From NCBI GenBank assembly GCA_964550855.1, contig CAZKBQ010000010.1, positions 1 through 64,000 of the forward strand: a DNA stretch of 64,000 bases, in the 5' to 3' direction. Each line of letters opens with the position of its first letter. The stretch's first letter is position 1. The notes beneath the pieces were generated by a model that searched no databases, was not told the DNA's origin, and worked only from the letters and a program-made list of their open reading frames with translations. Positions 49,216 to 57,087 of this stretch are shown piece by piece. The stretch comes from JAGOBP01 sp964550855 (GTDB lineage: Bacteria; Chloroflexota; Anaerolineae; Fen-1058). The translations under genes were made by a program, and so were the position numbers.

Positions 49216-49362
49216 GACAACACTGATTTGAGAAAGTCACGAATGCCTGCAGCCGCCTGCACTGCTTTCCGCAGTCAGTGTGGCATTCCGGCAAAACGCA
49301 CCCCTCTTCATCACGGAGGGCCGCACTCTCTGCGACCGCGATAGCGCCTGCCAGCTGCATGT

Positions 49363-49368
49363 TATAAT
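49363..49368 (+). promoter_or_regulatory. -10 element of the vapBC-like module
   Basis: TATAAT 36 bases before the antitoxin ATG; no strong -35. Confidence 0.4.
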
Positions 49369-49404
49369 GATCTGGGAATGAGTCACTGCCGAGAGGAGAG
49401 CAAC

Positions 49405-49562
49405 ATGCTGACAACGCAAGTGACGCTGACTGATCAGCAGACCCAAGCACTGCGCTCAATCGCGGAGCGCGCCGGCAAGACCGTACCGACTTGCCCGATC
49501 TGAGAATACTGCGTGAGGAAAGCGATCGCTACCTCGTCCGGGACGAGGAAGCGCATGGCTGA
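49405..49562 (+). pseudogene. VapB/RHH-type antitoxin remnant
   Basis: The ATG at 49405 has GAGGAG 7-9 bases upstream. The first 26 residues, TTQVTLTDQQTQALRSIAE, then RAGKT, look like the start of a ribbon-helix-helix antitoxin. The frame then breaks and stops at 49503 after 32 residues. A second frame supplies a typical antitoxin tail, DLPDLRILREESDRYLVRDE, ending at 49562 and overlapping the toxin start by 8 bases. About 25 codons of the middle appear deleted, so the antitoxin is probably non-functional. Confidence 0.7.
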
Positions 49563-49941
49563 TCGGCTGCTGATCGACACGGACGTTCTCATCGATTACC
49601 CGCGCAATCGCCACGAGGCGGTTGCCTACCTGGAAACTGCGGCCGAGCCATTGCTTATTTCAGTTGTCACGATCGCCGAGCTGTATGCAGGCGTGAAGGA
49701 AGGGGCCGAGCGCGCCAAACTTGACGTATTCATCACCGCCTTTGAGATTGCCTCACTCGACTTCGCAATTACCATCGCCGGTGGCCTACACCGACGTCAA
49801 TATCACAAAAGCCATAATGTGAGTCTGGCCGACGCGCTCATCGCGGCGACGGCGGAGCAGTATCAAGCCAAGCTTGTCACGCTGAACCACAAACACTTTC
49901 CGATGCTGAAAGACGTGATCGTGCTGTATGTCAAAGCGTGA
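49555..49941 (+). CDS. vapC: VapC-type PIN-domain toxin
   Basis: 128 residues from ATG 49555, preceded by GAGGAA. PIN-domain acidic residues are present: LLIDTDVLIDY (first Asp), VTIAELYAGV (Glu), SLADALIAATA (Asp) and TLNHKHFP (the fourth position). VapC toxins are Mg-dependent RNases that usually cut tRNA or rRNA. The start overlaps the broken antitoxin frame, the usual arrangement. With the antitoxin damaged, survival of an intact toxin suggests low expression, inactivity or rescue by another antitoxin. Directly downstream lies the extra valS 3' end. Confidence 0.88.
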   Translation: MADRLLIDTDVLIDYPRNRHEAVAYLETAAEPLLISVVTIAELYAGVKEGAERAKLDVFITAFEIASLDFAITIAGGLHRRQYHKSHNVSLADALIAATAEQYQAKLVTLNHKHFPMLKDVIVLYVKA

Positions 49942-49952
49942 TCGGGACTACG

Positions 49953-50057
49953 TCCAACGAGGCGCCGGCGCAATTAGTGCAGAAAGAGTGCAATCGGTTG
50001 GCGGACTTTCAAGCCAAAGCAGCGAAGTTGCAGGAGCAGATTGAACGGTTGGGGTAG
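49953..50057 (+). repeat. Second, diverged copy of the valS 3' end
   Basis: 105 bp alignable without gaps to 49111-49215, including the stop codon (TAG instead of TAA). A central block of over 35 bases is identical, and many other differences are synonymous (CTG/TTG, ATC/ATT, GAG/GAA, CGA/CGG). The reading frame still encodes LADFQAKAAKLQEQIERLG. It looks like the end of another valS allele. Confidence 0.88.
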
Positions 50058-50082
50058 CGGTCGCTGCCCTGCACTGGCGACG

Positions 50083-50116
50083 AACAAACGGAGGCCGTGT
50101 CGGGCCTCCGTTTGTT
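50083..50116 (+). terminator. Intrinsic terminator behind the second valS end
   Basis: Perfect 14-bp stem (50083-50096 with 50103-50116), 6-base loop, then GGTTGTCC. It is probably the original valS terminator, now separated from the gene by the toxin module. Confidence 0.75.
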
Positions 50117-50206
50117 GGTTGTCCACGGGCTGCGCTGAATTTCTCAGCACGCCTGCTTGAGCAGGCGGCCGCGTGCTATAATGACGCCGAACGCAGGAGG
50201 TGAACC

Positions 50207-50443
50207 ATGCTATTCCAGGGCGCAATTCCCACCAGCTTTACCTTCACCATTGGCTGGGTCGATCTGATCATCATGGTTATTCTGATCGTCACGTTCCTGC
50301 GTGGACGGAGGATCTTCAGCCTTGTCCTGCTGCTGATCGCCGCGTTGTACATTATCCGGCTGTTTCCAAACGAAGTGATCTGGCTGATCCAGCGGATCAA
50401 CGACTTGAACGGGCCGGCGGCGTTCATCACGATTGGACGCTAG
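50207..50443 (+). CDS. Small membrane protein
   Basis: 78 residues with an excellent AGGAGGTG ribosome site 5 bases before the ATG. Two hydrophobic segments (about 14-32, TIGWVDLIIMVILIVTFL, and about 36-52, FSLVLLLIAALYIIRLF) are separated by RGRR. There is no recognisable family. Codon use and the strong ribosome site suggest a real gene. A possible -10 lies in GTGCTATAATG (50173-50183). Confidence 0.65.
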   Translation: MLFQGAIPTSFTFTIGWVDLIIMVILIVTFLRGRRIFSLVLLLIAALYIIRLFPNEVIWLIQRINDLNGPAAFITIGR

Positions 50444-50485
50444 CGCCGGCACGCGGGGCGGCCGGGCCGAGGCGCGCAGGCGCGG

Positions 50486-52192
50486 CTAGGTGTGTTCCCA
50501 CAACTTAAAGTCCTTCAAACTCGACCCGCCGATAAATTCCCGCAAAATGCTGTTGTCGGGAATGGACTCATCCGACACCGGCAGAAACCACTCCAAAAAG
50601 GCCAGCAGCCGCTCGGCCTCCAGATACTCCAGCGTGCCGGGACGAATCTGCCGCAGCAGCGGCTCGGCCAGCGGCTTCAGCGCCGCGTGCTCGTACACCA
50701 GCGCCGAGTTGAACATCGTGTCGGCGTTTTCCTGATAGCGGAAAATGTGGCGGCTCTCGCCCTCGCGCACCTTCTCCCAGCGCTTGATGGTGTCGCGCGC
50801 CGAGTAGCCGCGCTCGCGGGCGTCGCGCACGATGCGGCGCACCAATCGCGTGTCGGTGGTGGCGATGCGATTGTGCTGATCGATGTTGAGCTGCGTCAGC
50901 GCCGAGACGTAAATGCGATACACCTTTTCTTCCGGCACGTCCGGCACCAGATTGGGATTCAGCGCGTGAATGCCCTCGGCCAGAATGACGTGATCGTGTG
51001 AAATCTTCACGGTCGGCCCGGTGACGCGCCGGCCCGTTTTGAAATCGTAATGCGGCAGCGTCACGGCCTGGCCCTCGGTCAGCGCACCCAACTGCCGGCT
51101 GAACAGCGCGTGATCCAGCGCGTCAAACGATTCGAAGTCGTAGTCGCCCTGCGCATCGCGCGGCGTGAGCTCGCGATCGACAAAGTAATTGTCCATCTCA
51201 ATGGCGATGGGCCGCAGCCCGTACGCCAGCAGCTGCACGGCCAGCCGCTTGGAAAACGTGGTCTTGCCCGACGACGACGGCCCGGCGATCAGAACCAGCC
51301 GCACAGTATCGCGTCGATTGGCGATTTCGCGGGCCACGTCGGCCAGCTTGCGCTCGTGCAGCGCCTCGGCCACCAGGATGACCTCGCGGATGCGATTGGA
51401 CTCGATGGCCTGATTGAGCGAGCCGACGTCCTCCACTTCCAGCACGCGCATGTATTCATTGTGACGTTGAAACACCGCGGCCAGCTTGCCGGGCCGATCG
51501 GCCTTCTCCAGCTGATCGGGATGCGCGCGGCGCGGGAACTGCAGGATGAAGCCCGGCGGCAGCGGCGTCAGCGCAAACGTCCGCAGATACCCCGTCGACG
51601 GCAGCATGTAACCGTAGAAATAGTCCGTCAGGCCGCGCAGCGTATAGACGGTGAGATAATCCTTGGTGCGATACTTCAACAGCCGCAGCTTGTCCAGGTA
51701 GCCCTGCCGCGTAAAGATCGCCTCGGCCTCGGCGATGGGCAGCCGCGCTTTGATGATCGGCTCGTCGGCGTTGACGATCTCGCGCATGCGCGTCTGCAGC
51801 GCCATCAGCTCATCGGCCGTCAGCGGCCCGCGCCCCTTGACCTGGCAATAGAAACCGCCGAACGGCAGCGAGTGATCGACGTAAATGCTGGCTTCGGGGA
51901 ACAGCTCCCGCGCCGCCGCCACCAGTACAAACACCAGTGAACGCCGGAAAATGCGCATGCCGTCACGGTTGGATACGTCCAACGGCGTCACGGTGCAATC
52001 GGTATAAATGGGGTTGAAGAGTTCGCTGAGTTTGTGGTTGACCAGCGCGGCGACGATGGTTCGCCACCGATCGGGATAAGCCGCCTTGACGTAGTCTTCC
52101 AGCAAGGTGCCGACCGGCGCTTCAAACGTGCCTTTGTCGTTGTTAAAATGGACTTGCGCCGTCTCGCGCGGCGCGGCCGCCCGGACAGTCAT
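50486..52192 (-). CDS. Nucleoside kinase (uridine kinase-like) with ThrRS-like N-terminal domains
   Basis: 568 residues from the ATG that overlaps the VWA gene stop (ATGA at 52192). The longer frame to 52732 is antisense noise from the chelatase region. Order: TGS domain (about 10-75), a domain like the second additional domain of threonyl-tRNA synthetase (about 80-240, with DHSLPFGGFYCQVKGRGPLT), then a P-loop uridine kinase/phosphoribulokinase domain (about 290-500) with Walker A VLIAGPSSSGKTTFSKRLAV, IEMDNYFVDRELTPRD and ILAEGIHALNP. The same architecture is known for nucleoside kinases from thermophiles that phosphorylate several nucleosides. It is likely cotranscribed with the chelatase genes. 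Confidence 0.9.
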   Translation of the reverse strand: MTVRAAAPRETAQVHFNNDKGTFEAPVGTLLEDYVKAAYPDRWRTIVAALVNHKLSELFNPIYTDCTVTPLDVSNRDGMRIFRRSLVFVLVAAARELFPEASIYVDHSLPFGGFYCQVKGRGPLTADELMALQTRMREIVNADEPIIKARLPIAEAEAIFTRQGYLDKLRLLKYRTKDYLTVYTLRGLTDYFYGYMLPSTGYLRTFALTPLPPGFILQFPRRAHPDQLEKADRPGKLAAVFQRHNEYMRVLEVEDVGSLNQAIESNRIREVILVAEALHERKLADVAREIANRRDTVRLVLIAGPSSSGKTTFSKRLAVQLLAYGLRPIAIEMDNYFVDRELTPRDAQGDYDFESFDALDHALFSRQLGALTEGQAVTLPHYDFKTGRRVTGPTVKISHDHVILAEGIHALNPNLVPDVPEEKVYRIYVSALTQLNIDQHNRIATTDTRLVRRIVRDARERGYSARDTIKRWEKVREGESRHIFRYQENADTMFNSALVYEHAALKPLAEPLLRQIRPGTLEYLEAERLLAFLEWFLPVSDESIPDNSILREFIGGSSLKDFKLWEHT

Positions 52193-53163
52193 CACTGCAC
52201 CTTCCCGCTGTCCAGCTCGTCGCGCACGGTGCGATACAGCGATTCGGCTTTCAGCTCTTTCAACGAATAACACGGCGCGTCCAGATGATCGGCCAGCTTC
52301 TGCGCCAGCCCCTGATCGAAGGCTGGATGCTCCATATTGATCACGACGGTGCGAACCTTGAGCTTGCAGATTTCCTCGCACACCCGATAGGATTCTTCCT
52401 GCGCCGGCAGGCCGCTTTGCGAGACGTTGCCCGCGCCATCGGTGAGGATGATGACCAGCGGCGCCACATCGGGATGGATGCGCATTTCCTGCTGCAGCAC
52501 CAGGTGCGTCAACGTCAGCCCGGCCGACAGCGGCGTCTTGCCGCCCACGGGGATGTCGCGCAGCGCCCGCTGTGCCAGCTCCACGGAGTTCGTGGGCGAC
52601 AGCACCAGCCGGGCCTGATCTTTCTGAAAGACGATGAGGCCCACGCGATCGCGGCGTTGATACGCATCGGTGAGCAGGGACATGATGGCGCCCTTGGTGG
52701 CCTGCATGCGCTCGGCCACCGCCATCGACCACGAGGCGTCAACCACGAACAGCACCAGGTTGGCGCTCTTGCGCACGCGCACTTTCTTCTGGTAGTCGTT
52801 GCGCTTCACCCGGAAGGCCGGGCCGCCGGCCACATCGGCCTTGCGCTGCATCTGAAACGGTGCGGCTGCGCGCAGCGTGGCATCAAAAGCGAGGTCTTGA
52901 GGGTCGCCGGGAGACGGTCGGGCCTGGATGTACCGCCCGCGCTTGCGATCGGTCTTGCTGGTGCTGCGGCGGCCGGCGGCGCGCCGCGTCAGCTTGTCCA
53001 GCGGCGTGTCCAGCTTGCGCACGTCAAACGTCTCGCCGATGGGCGCGTTATCGCCGCCCTCCCACCAGTAGGCATCCTGATTGCCGGTTGTCTGGGTTTT
53101 GGTCTTGGCCTCAGCCTGCCCGAAGTCCGCGTTCTCTTGAACCTGGCCTTCGGGGGCTACCGT
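52192..53163 (-). CDS. Chelatase D-like VWA part, read by -1 frameshift from the AAA+ frame
   Basis: 323 residues counted from the A9 slip site. An acidic/Gln-rich linker (QENADFGQAEAKTKTQTTG) and the segment NAPIGETFDVRKLDTPLDKL precede an integrin-I/VWA domain (about 120-310) with MIDAS residues in FVVDASWSMAVAERMQ, the Thr in GGKTPLSAGL and the Asp in ILTDGAGN. This is the D-subunit type of Mg/Co chelatases. The only candidate separate start, GTG 53022, has no convincing ribosome site and would cut off the linker, so translation by frameshift from the AAA+ gene is more likely. The full fusion would be 691 residues. Confidence 0.85.
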   Translation of the reverse strand, partial: TVAPEGQVQENADFGQAEAKTKTQTTGNQDAYWWEGGDNAPIGETFDVRKLDTPLDKLTRRAAGRRSTSKTDRKRGRYIQARPSPGDPQDLAFDATLRAAAPFQMQRKADVAGGPAFRVKRNDYQKKVRVRKSANLVLFVVDASWSMAVAERMQATKGAIMSLLTDAYQRRDRVGLIVFQKDQARLVLSPTNSVELAQRALRDIPVGGKTPLSAGLTLTHLVLQQEMRIHPDVAPLVIILTDGAGNVSQSGLPAQEESYRVCEEICKLKVRTVVINMEHPAFDQGLAQKLADHLDAPCYSLKELKAESLYRTVRDELDSGKVQ

Positions 53164-53186
53164 TTTTTTTTGGTAGCGCCTTCCTC
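53119..53186 (-). promoter_or_regulatory. Programmed -1 frameshift cassette
   Basis: In minus-strand order: SD-like GAGGAAGG (53186-53179), 7 bases, A9 (53171-53163) read ACC AAA AAA AAA, zero-frame stop TAG at 53159-53157, and a stem CCCGAAG/CTTCGGG (53154-53148 with 53125-53119) beginning 8 bases after the A tract. Slipping back one base at A9 joins the AAA+ and VWA frames exactly. Transcriptional slippage adding one A would do the same. Confidence 0.7.
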
Positions 53187-54266
53187 GCCGGACTCGTCCA
53201 TCTCCACGTCGTCGCCGCCGGGGAACTCGCTTTCGGCGCGCTCCAGACGCTCGCTCAAGTCCTGCGCGGAGATCGAACCGTCATCCTGGAAGGGCTGACG
53301 TTTGAGGCGATGCGGCAATGCCAGCTCGGCGGCCAGCAAAATATCTTCGCGCGTGATGCGGGCGCGACCCTGCAGCGCGGCGTGGGCGCGCGCGCCTTTG
53401 AGGATGACAATGTCGGCGCGATGTCCATCGATACCCAGGCCGCCCACCATGCCGGCGATGGCGGCCAGATCGCTCTGCCCGTAGTGCACCTCGGGCAGCA
53501 GCCGCCGCGCCCGATCGATCTGCTGGCTCAACTGCTGCTCGTGAGGTTCCCACTCCTCCCGGAAGCCTTCGGGATCGCTGTCGAACTGCAGCGTGCGTTC
53601 CAGAATCTGCATGCGCGCCATCTGATCGTGAATGCTCTGAATATCGACGGCAAACGCAAACCGATCGAGCAGCTGCGGCCGCAGGTCGCCCTCCTCGGGA
53701 TTCATGGTGCCGACCAGGATGAAGCGCGCCGGATGGCTGAACGAAATGCCTTCGCGCTCCACCACGTTGACGCCCATCGCCGCCGAGTCCAGCAGCAGGT
53801 CTACCACGTGATCGTCCAGCAGGTTGACTTCGTCCACGTAGAGCAGGCCGCGATTGGCCGAAGCCAGCACGCCCGGCTCAAAGCGGCGGATGCCCTTCTG
53901 AATGGCCTGCTCGATGTCGAGCGTACCGACCACGCGATCTTCGGTGGCGCTCACCGGTAGATCGACGAACTTGGTGCGGCGCTTGTCGCGCGGCAGCGTC
54001 TGCCCGTTGCTCAGGGCGCGCTCGCGGCACTCGGTGCACCACGTCGAAGGCTGATCGGGATCGCAGCCGAAGCGACAGTCGCGCACCACGTCGATTTCCG
54101 GCAGCAGCGCGGCCAACGCCCGCGCCGCGGTGGACTTGGCCGTGCCGCGCTCGCCGCGAATGAGCACGCCGCCAATCTGCGGATAAATGGCATTCAAGAT
54201 AAGCGCACGTTTCATGCGCTCCTGGCCCACAATGGCCGTAAACGGAAAAACTACTCGCATCGTCAT
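53157..54266 (-). CDS. Mg/Co chelatase AAA+ subunit (BchI/ChlI-like), zero-frame product
   Basis: 369 residues from ATG 54266, with AGGA 6 bases upstream. AAA+ motifs: FTAIVGQERMKRALILNA, Walker A IRGERGTAKSTAARAL, a Cys-containing insert FGCDPDQPSTWCTECR, sensor and Walker B region GLLYVDEVNLLDDHVVDLLL, and FILVGTMNPEEGDLRPQLLD with Arg finger. An acidic linker (about 345-366, SEFPGGDDVEMDESGEEGAT) ends at KKKR-stop, right at the A9 slip site. The product alone is I-subunit-like; with the frameshift it becomes an I-D fusion. Chelatases insert Mg or Co into tetrapyrroles using a large CobN/ChlH subunit, not seen here, so the metal and even a chelatase role are open. Confidence 0.9.
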   Translation of the reverse strand: MTMRVVFPFTAIVGQERMKRALILNAIYPQIGGVLIRGERGTAKSTAARALAALLPEIDVVRDCRFGCDPDQPSTWCTECRERALSNGQTLPRDKRRTKFVDLPVSATEDRVVGTLDIEQAIQKGIRRFEPGVLASANRGLLYVDEVNLLDDHVVDLLLDSAAMGVNVVEREGISFSHPARFILVGTMNPEEGDLRPQLLDRFAFAVDIQSIHDQMARMQILERTLQFDSDPEGFREEWEPHEQQLSQQIDRARRLLPEVHYGQSDLAAIAGMVGGLGIDGHRADIVILKGARAHAALQGRARITREDILLAAELALPHRLKRQPFQDDGSISAQDLSERLERAESEFPGGDDVEMDESGEEGATKKKR

Positions 54267-54381
54267 CGCGTGTCCTCTGAGACAGACCGCCGGCCCGTCA
54301 GGCGCCGGCGGTGTGAAGTGCAAGACAGATTATACCCCAGTCGGAGAGGTTGATAAAGGCCGGGCTGACTCCGCAAGTGCG

Positions 54382-55590
54382 TCAAGCCGGGTCGGCCACT
54401 TTGAGGGCAAAACTGAAGGTGGTGCCGACATCGACGGTGCTGGTTACGTCGATGTGACTGCCATGCGCCTCGACGATCTGCCGCACGATATTCAGGCCCA
54501 GCCCCGTGCCTTGCGCGTAACCTTCGCTGTCGGCCACGCGATAGAACTTCTCGAAAATGTGGGGCAGATCTTTGGCCGGGATGCCGCGCCCGGTGTCGAC
54601 GACACGGATGAAGGCGCGCCGCGCGGCGTCCGGCTCAGTCACTTCGATGACGACAGAGCCATCGGGGCGGTTGTACTTGATGGCGTTGGAGGCCAGATTG
54701 ACGATGACTTGCCGCAGCCGCTCGCGGTCGCCGATGACGCGGATGGGTTGCTGGGGCAGTCGGGTTGTGAGGGTGAGATTCAAGTGATCGAGCTGCGGCC
54801 GGAGCAGCGTGACGATTTCGTCGATGAGTTCGCCGATGGCGACGGGCATCATCTGGAACCGGATGCGGCCCGATTGCAGCCGGCTTAACTCCAGAAAGGC
54901 GTTGGTCATGTTGGACAGATGCAGCGCTTCCTGGTAGATCGTGTCGACGAACTCCTGGGCCAGCTCCGGCGCCACTTCCTGCCGCAGCAGCAGTTCGCTG
55001 TAGGCCACAATGCTGGTCAGTGGTGTGCGCAGCTCATGCACCATCTCCGAGATCAGGTCGCTCTGCTGGAACAGCCGGGCGTTCTCGATGGCAATGGCCG
55101 CCTGGGCGCTGAGCGCGGTCAGCAGTTCCACATCTTCGTCGTCAAACCGCCGCCCGTCGGTGGGATTGATGGCTTCCACCACGCCGATGGTTCGCTCTTT
55201 GACTTTCATCGGGACGGCGATGAGCGATCGGGTCTGGAAGCCGGTGCGTTCATCGCCCTGCGCAAAGAACCGATCGTCTTTGAGCACATCGTTGATGATC
55301 TGCACCTGGCCTTCGCGCGCCACCCAGCCGGCCAGGCTGGTGGGCGGCACGACGACGCGGCGGATCTCTTCGCTTTTGCTGCCGGTCACCGCTTCAAAAT
55401 ACAACTGGCCCGTTTTGGGATCAAGCAGCAGGATCGACGTGGCCTCGGTGTCCGTCAGATCGCGCGCGGCGTTGACGATCACCTCCAGCAGCGTCATCAA
55501 GTCCAGCGTGGAGGTCAGCGTCTGGCTGATCGCCAGGAGGCGTCGATAGGATTCGAGGCGGCGTTCCGCCAGCGTGGAAGAAGTCATCAT
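54382..55590 (-). CDS. Cytoplasmic GAF histidine kinase
   Basis: 402 residues from ATG 55590; the ribosome site is weak, so the start is uncertain by a few codons. The GAF domain (about 15-165) includes LLLDPKTGQLYFEAVTGSKS. HisKA has ISEMVHELRTPLTSIVAYSE with the phospho-acceptor His near 178, and HATPase (about 285-398) has NLASNAIKYNRPDG, VVDTGRGIPAKD and GTGLGLNIVRQ. No membrane region is present. The receiver-only regulator at 56555 is two genes away on the same strand and may be a partner. The upstream sirtuin gene is 188 bases away. Confidence 0.92.
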   Translation of the reverse strand: MMTSSTLAERRLESYRRLLAISQTLTSTLDLMTLLEVIVNAARDLTDTEATSILLLDPKTGQLYFEAVTGSKSEEIRRVVVPPTSLAGWVAREGQVQIINDVLKDDRFFAQGDERTGFQTRSLIAVPMKVKERTIGVVEAINPTDGRRFDDEDVELLTALSAQAAIAIENARLFQQSDLISEMVHELRTPLTSIVAYSELLLRQEVAPELAQEFVDTIYQEALHLSNMTNAFLELSRLQSGRIRFQMMPVAIGELIDEIVTLLRPQLDHLNLTLTTRLPQQPIRVIGDRERLRQVIVNLASNAIKYNRPDGSVVIEVTEPDAARRAFIRVVDTGRGIPAKDLPHIFEKFYRVADSEGYAQGTGLGLNIVRQIVEAHGSHIDVTSTVDVGTTFSFALKVADPA

Positions 55591-55777
55591 AGGACAGGCT
55601 CGTACCCGATCGGATTGGTGGACCAAACGCCAGCGCGCAAATCGCCCAAAATATTGGCTTCTCTAATCATACACTCCAAAACAGGGGGCGTGTGTTGGCA
55701 TTGCGTTGGCGTTGTGTTGGCGCAACGTGTGCAAATGATTAAGGCGCCGCCCGCCAGCCGCCGGCCGCTGGCCGCAC

Positions 55778-56548
<771 letters not shown>

Positions 56549-56554
56549 GCCAGT

Positions 56555-56947
56555 TTACGACTCGAGCCGGGCAGTAGCCCCGCGCTGCAGAGCGGCCTCA
56601 ACCCGCGCGGCCAGATCATTGGGATGAATGGGCTTGGTCAGATAGTCGTCGGCGCCGGCTTCAAAGCCCTGCACCTTCGTATCGAGGTCGGCCTTGGCGG
56701 TGAACATGAGAACCGGCAGGTTTCGGGTGACAGACTGGCTGCGCAGCTGCCGGCAGACTTCATAGCCGGTCATGTCGGGCATCATCATGTCCAGAATAAT
56801 CAGATCAGGCGCTTCCGTGCGGGCTTTCTGCAGCGCCTGTTGGCCGTCGCGCGCCGCGATGATCTCGTATCCACGCCGCTGCAGCATCAGGCCGATCAAC
56901 TTCAGGGTCTGCAGGTCATCGTCAACGATCAAGATCCGGGCAGGCAC
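56555..56947 (-). CDS. Single-domain response regulator (receiver only)
   Basis: 130 residues consisting of one CheY-like receiver: VDDDLQTLKLI acidic pocket, phospho-acceptor Asp53 in LIILDMMMPDMTGYEVCRQL, Thr in MFTAKAD and Lys in YLTKPIHPNDL. This PatA/PilH-like type often pairs with hybrid or orphan kinases. It is transcribed with the sirtuin gene and divergently from the GAF-SpoIIE phosphatase gene at 57088. The nearest kinase on the same strand is at 54382. Confidence 0.93.
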   Translation of the reverse strand: MPARILIVDDDLQTLKLIGLMLQRRGYEIIAARDGQQALQKARTEAPDLIILDMMMPDMTGYEVCRQLRSQSVTRNLPVLMFTAKADLDTKVQGFEAGADDYLTKPIHPNDLAARVEAALQRGATARLES

Positions 56948-57087
56948 GTCGGCTACTCCTTGCAGCTTACTCTAGCACAAAAGAAATGGGTTGGCAACAA
57001 CCATGCCTGGATTAGGGCAATAATGCTATAATGCGTGACGCACCAGGACCGGCCGCGCGCTGCTGCCGGCCTACTTCCACATAGCCA

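Noticed and set aside
52193..52732. N-terminal extension of the nucleoside kinase frame (to 748 residues)
   Set aside because: The extension is Arg/Gly/His-rich shadow sequence over the VWA gene; the ATGA overlap at 52192 gives the natural start.
53022..53022. GTG as an independent start for the VWA chelatase part
   Set aside because: No convincing ribosome site, and it would discard a linker that is continuous with the AAA+ frame after a -1 slip.
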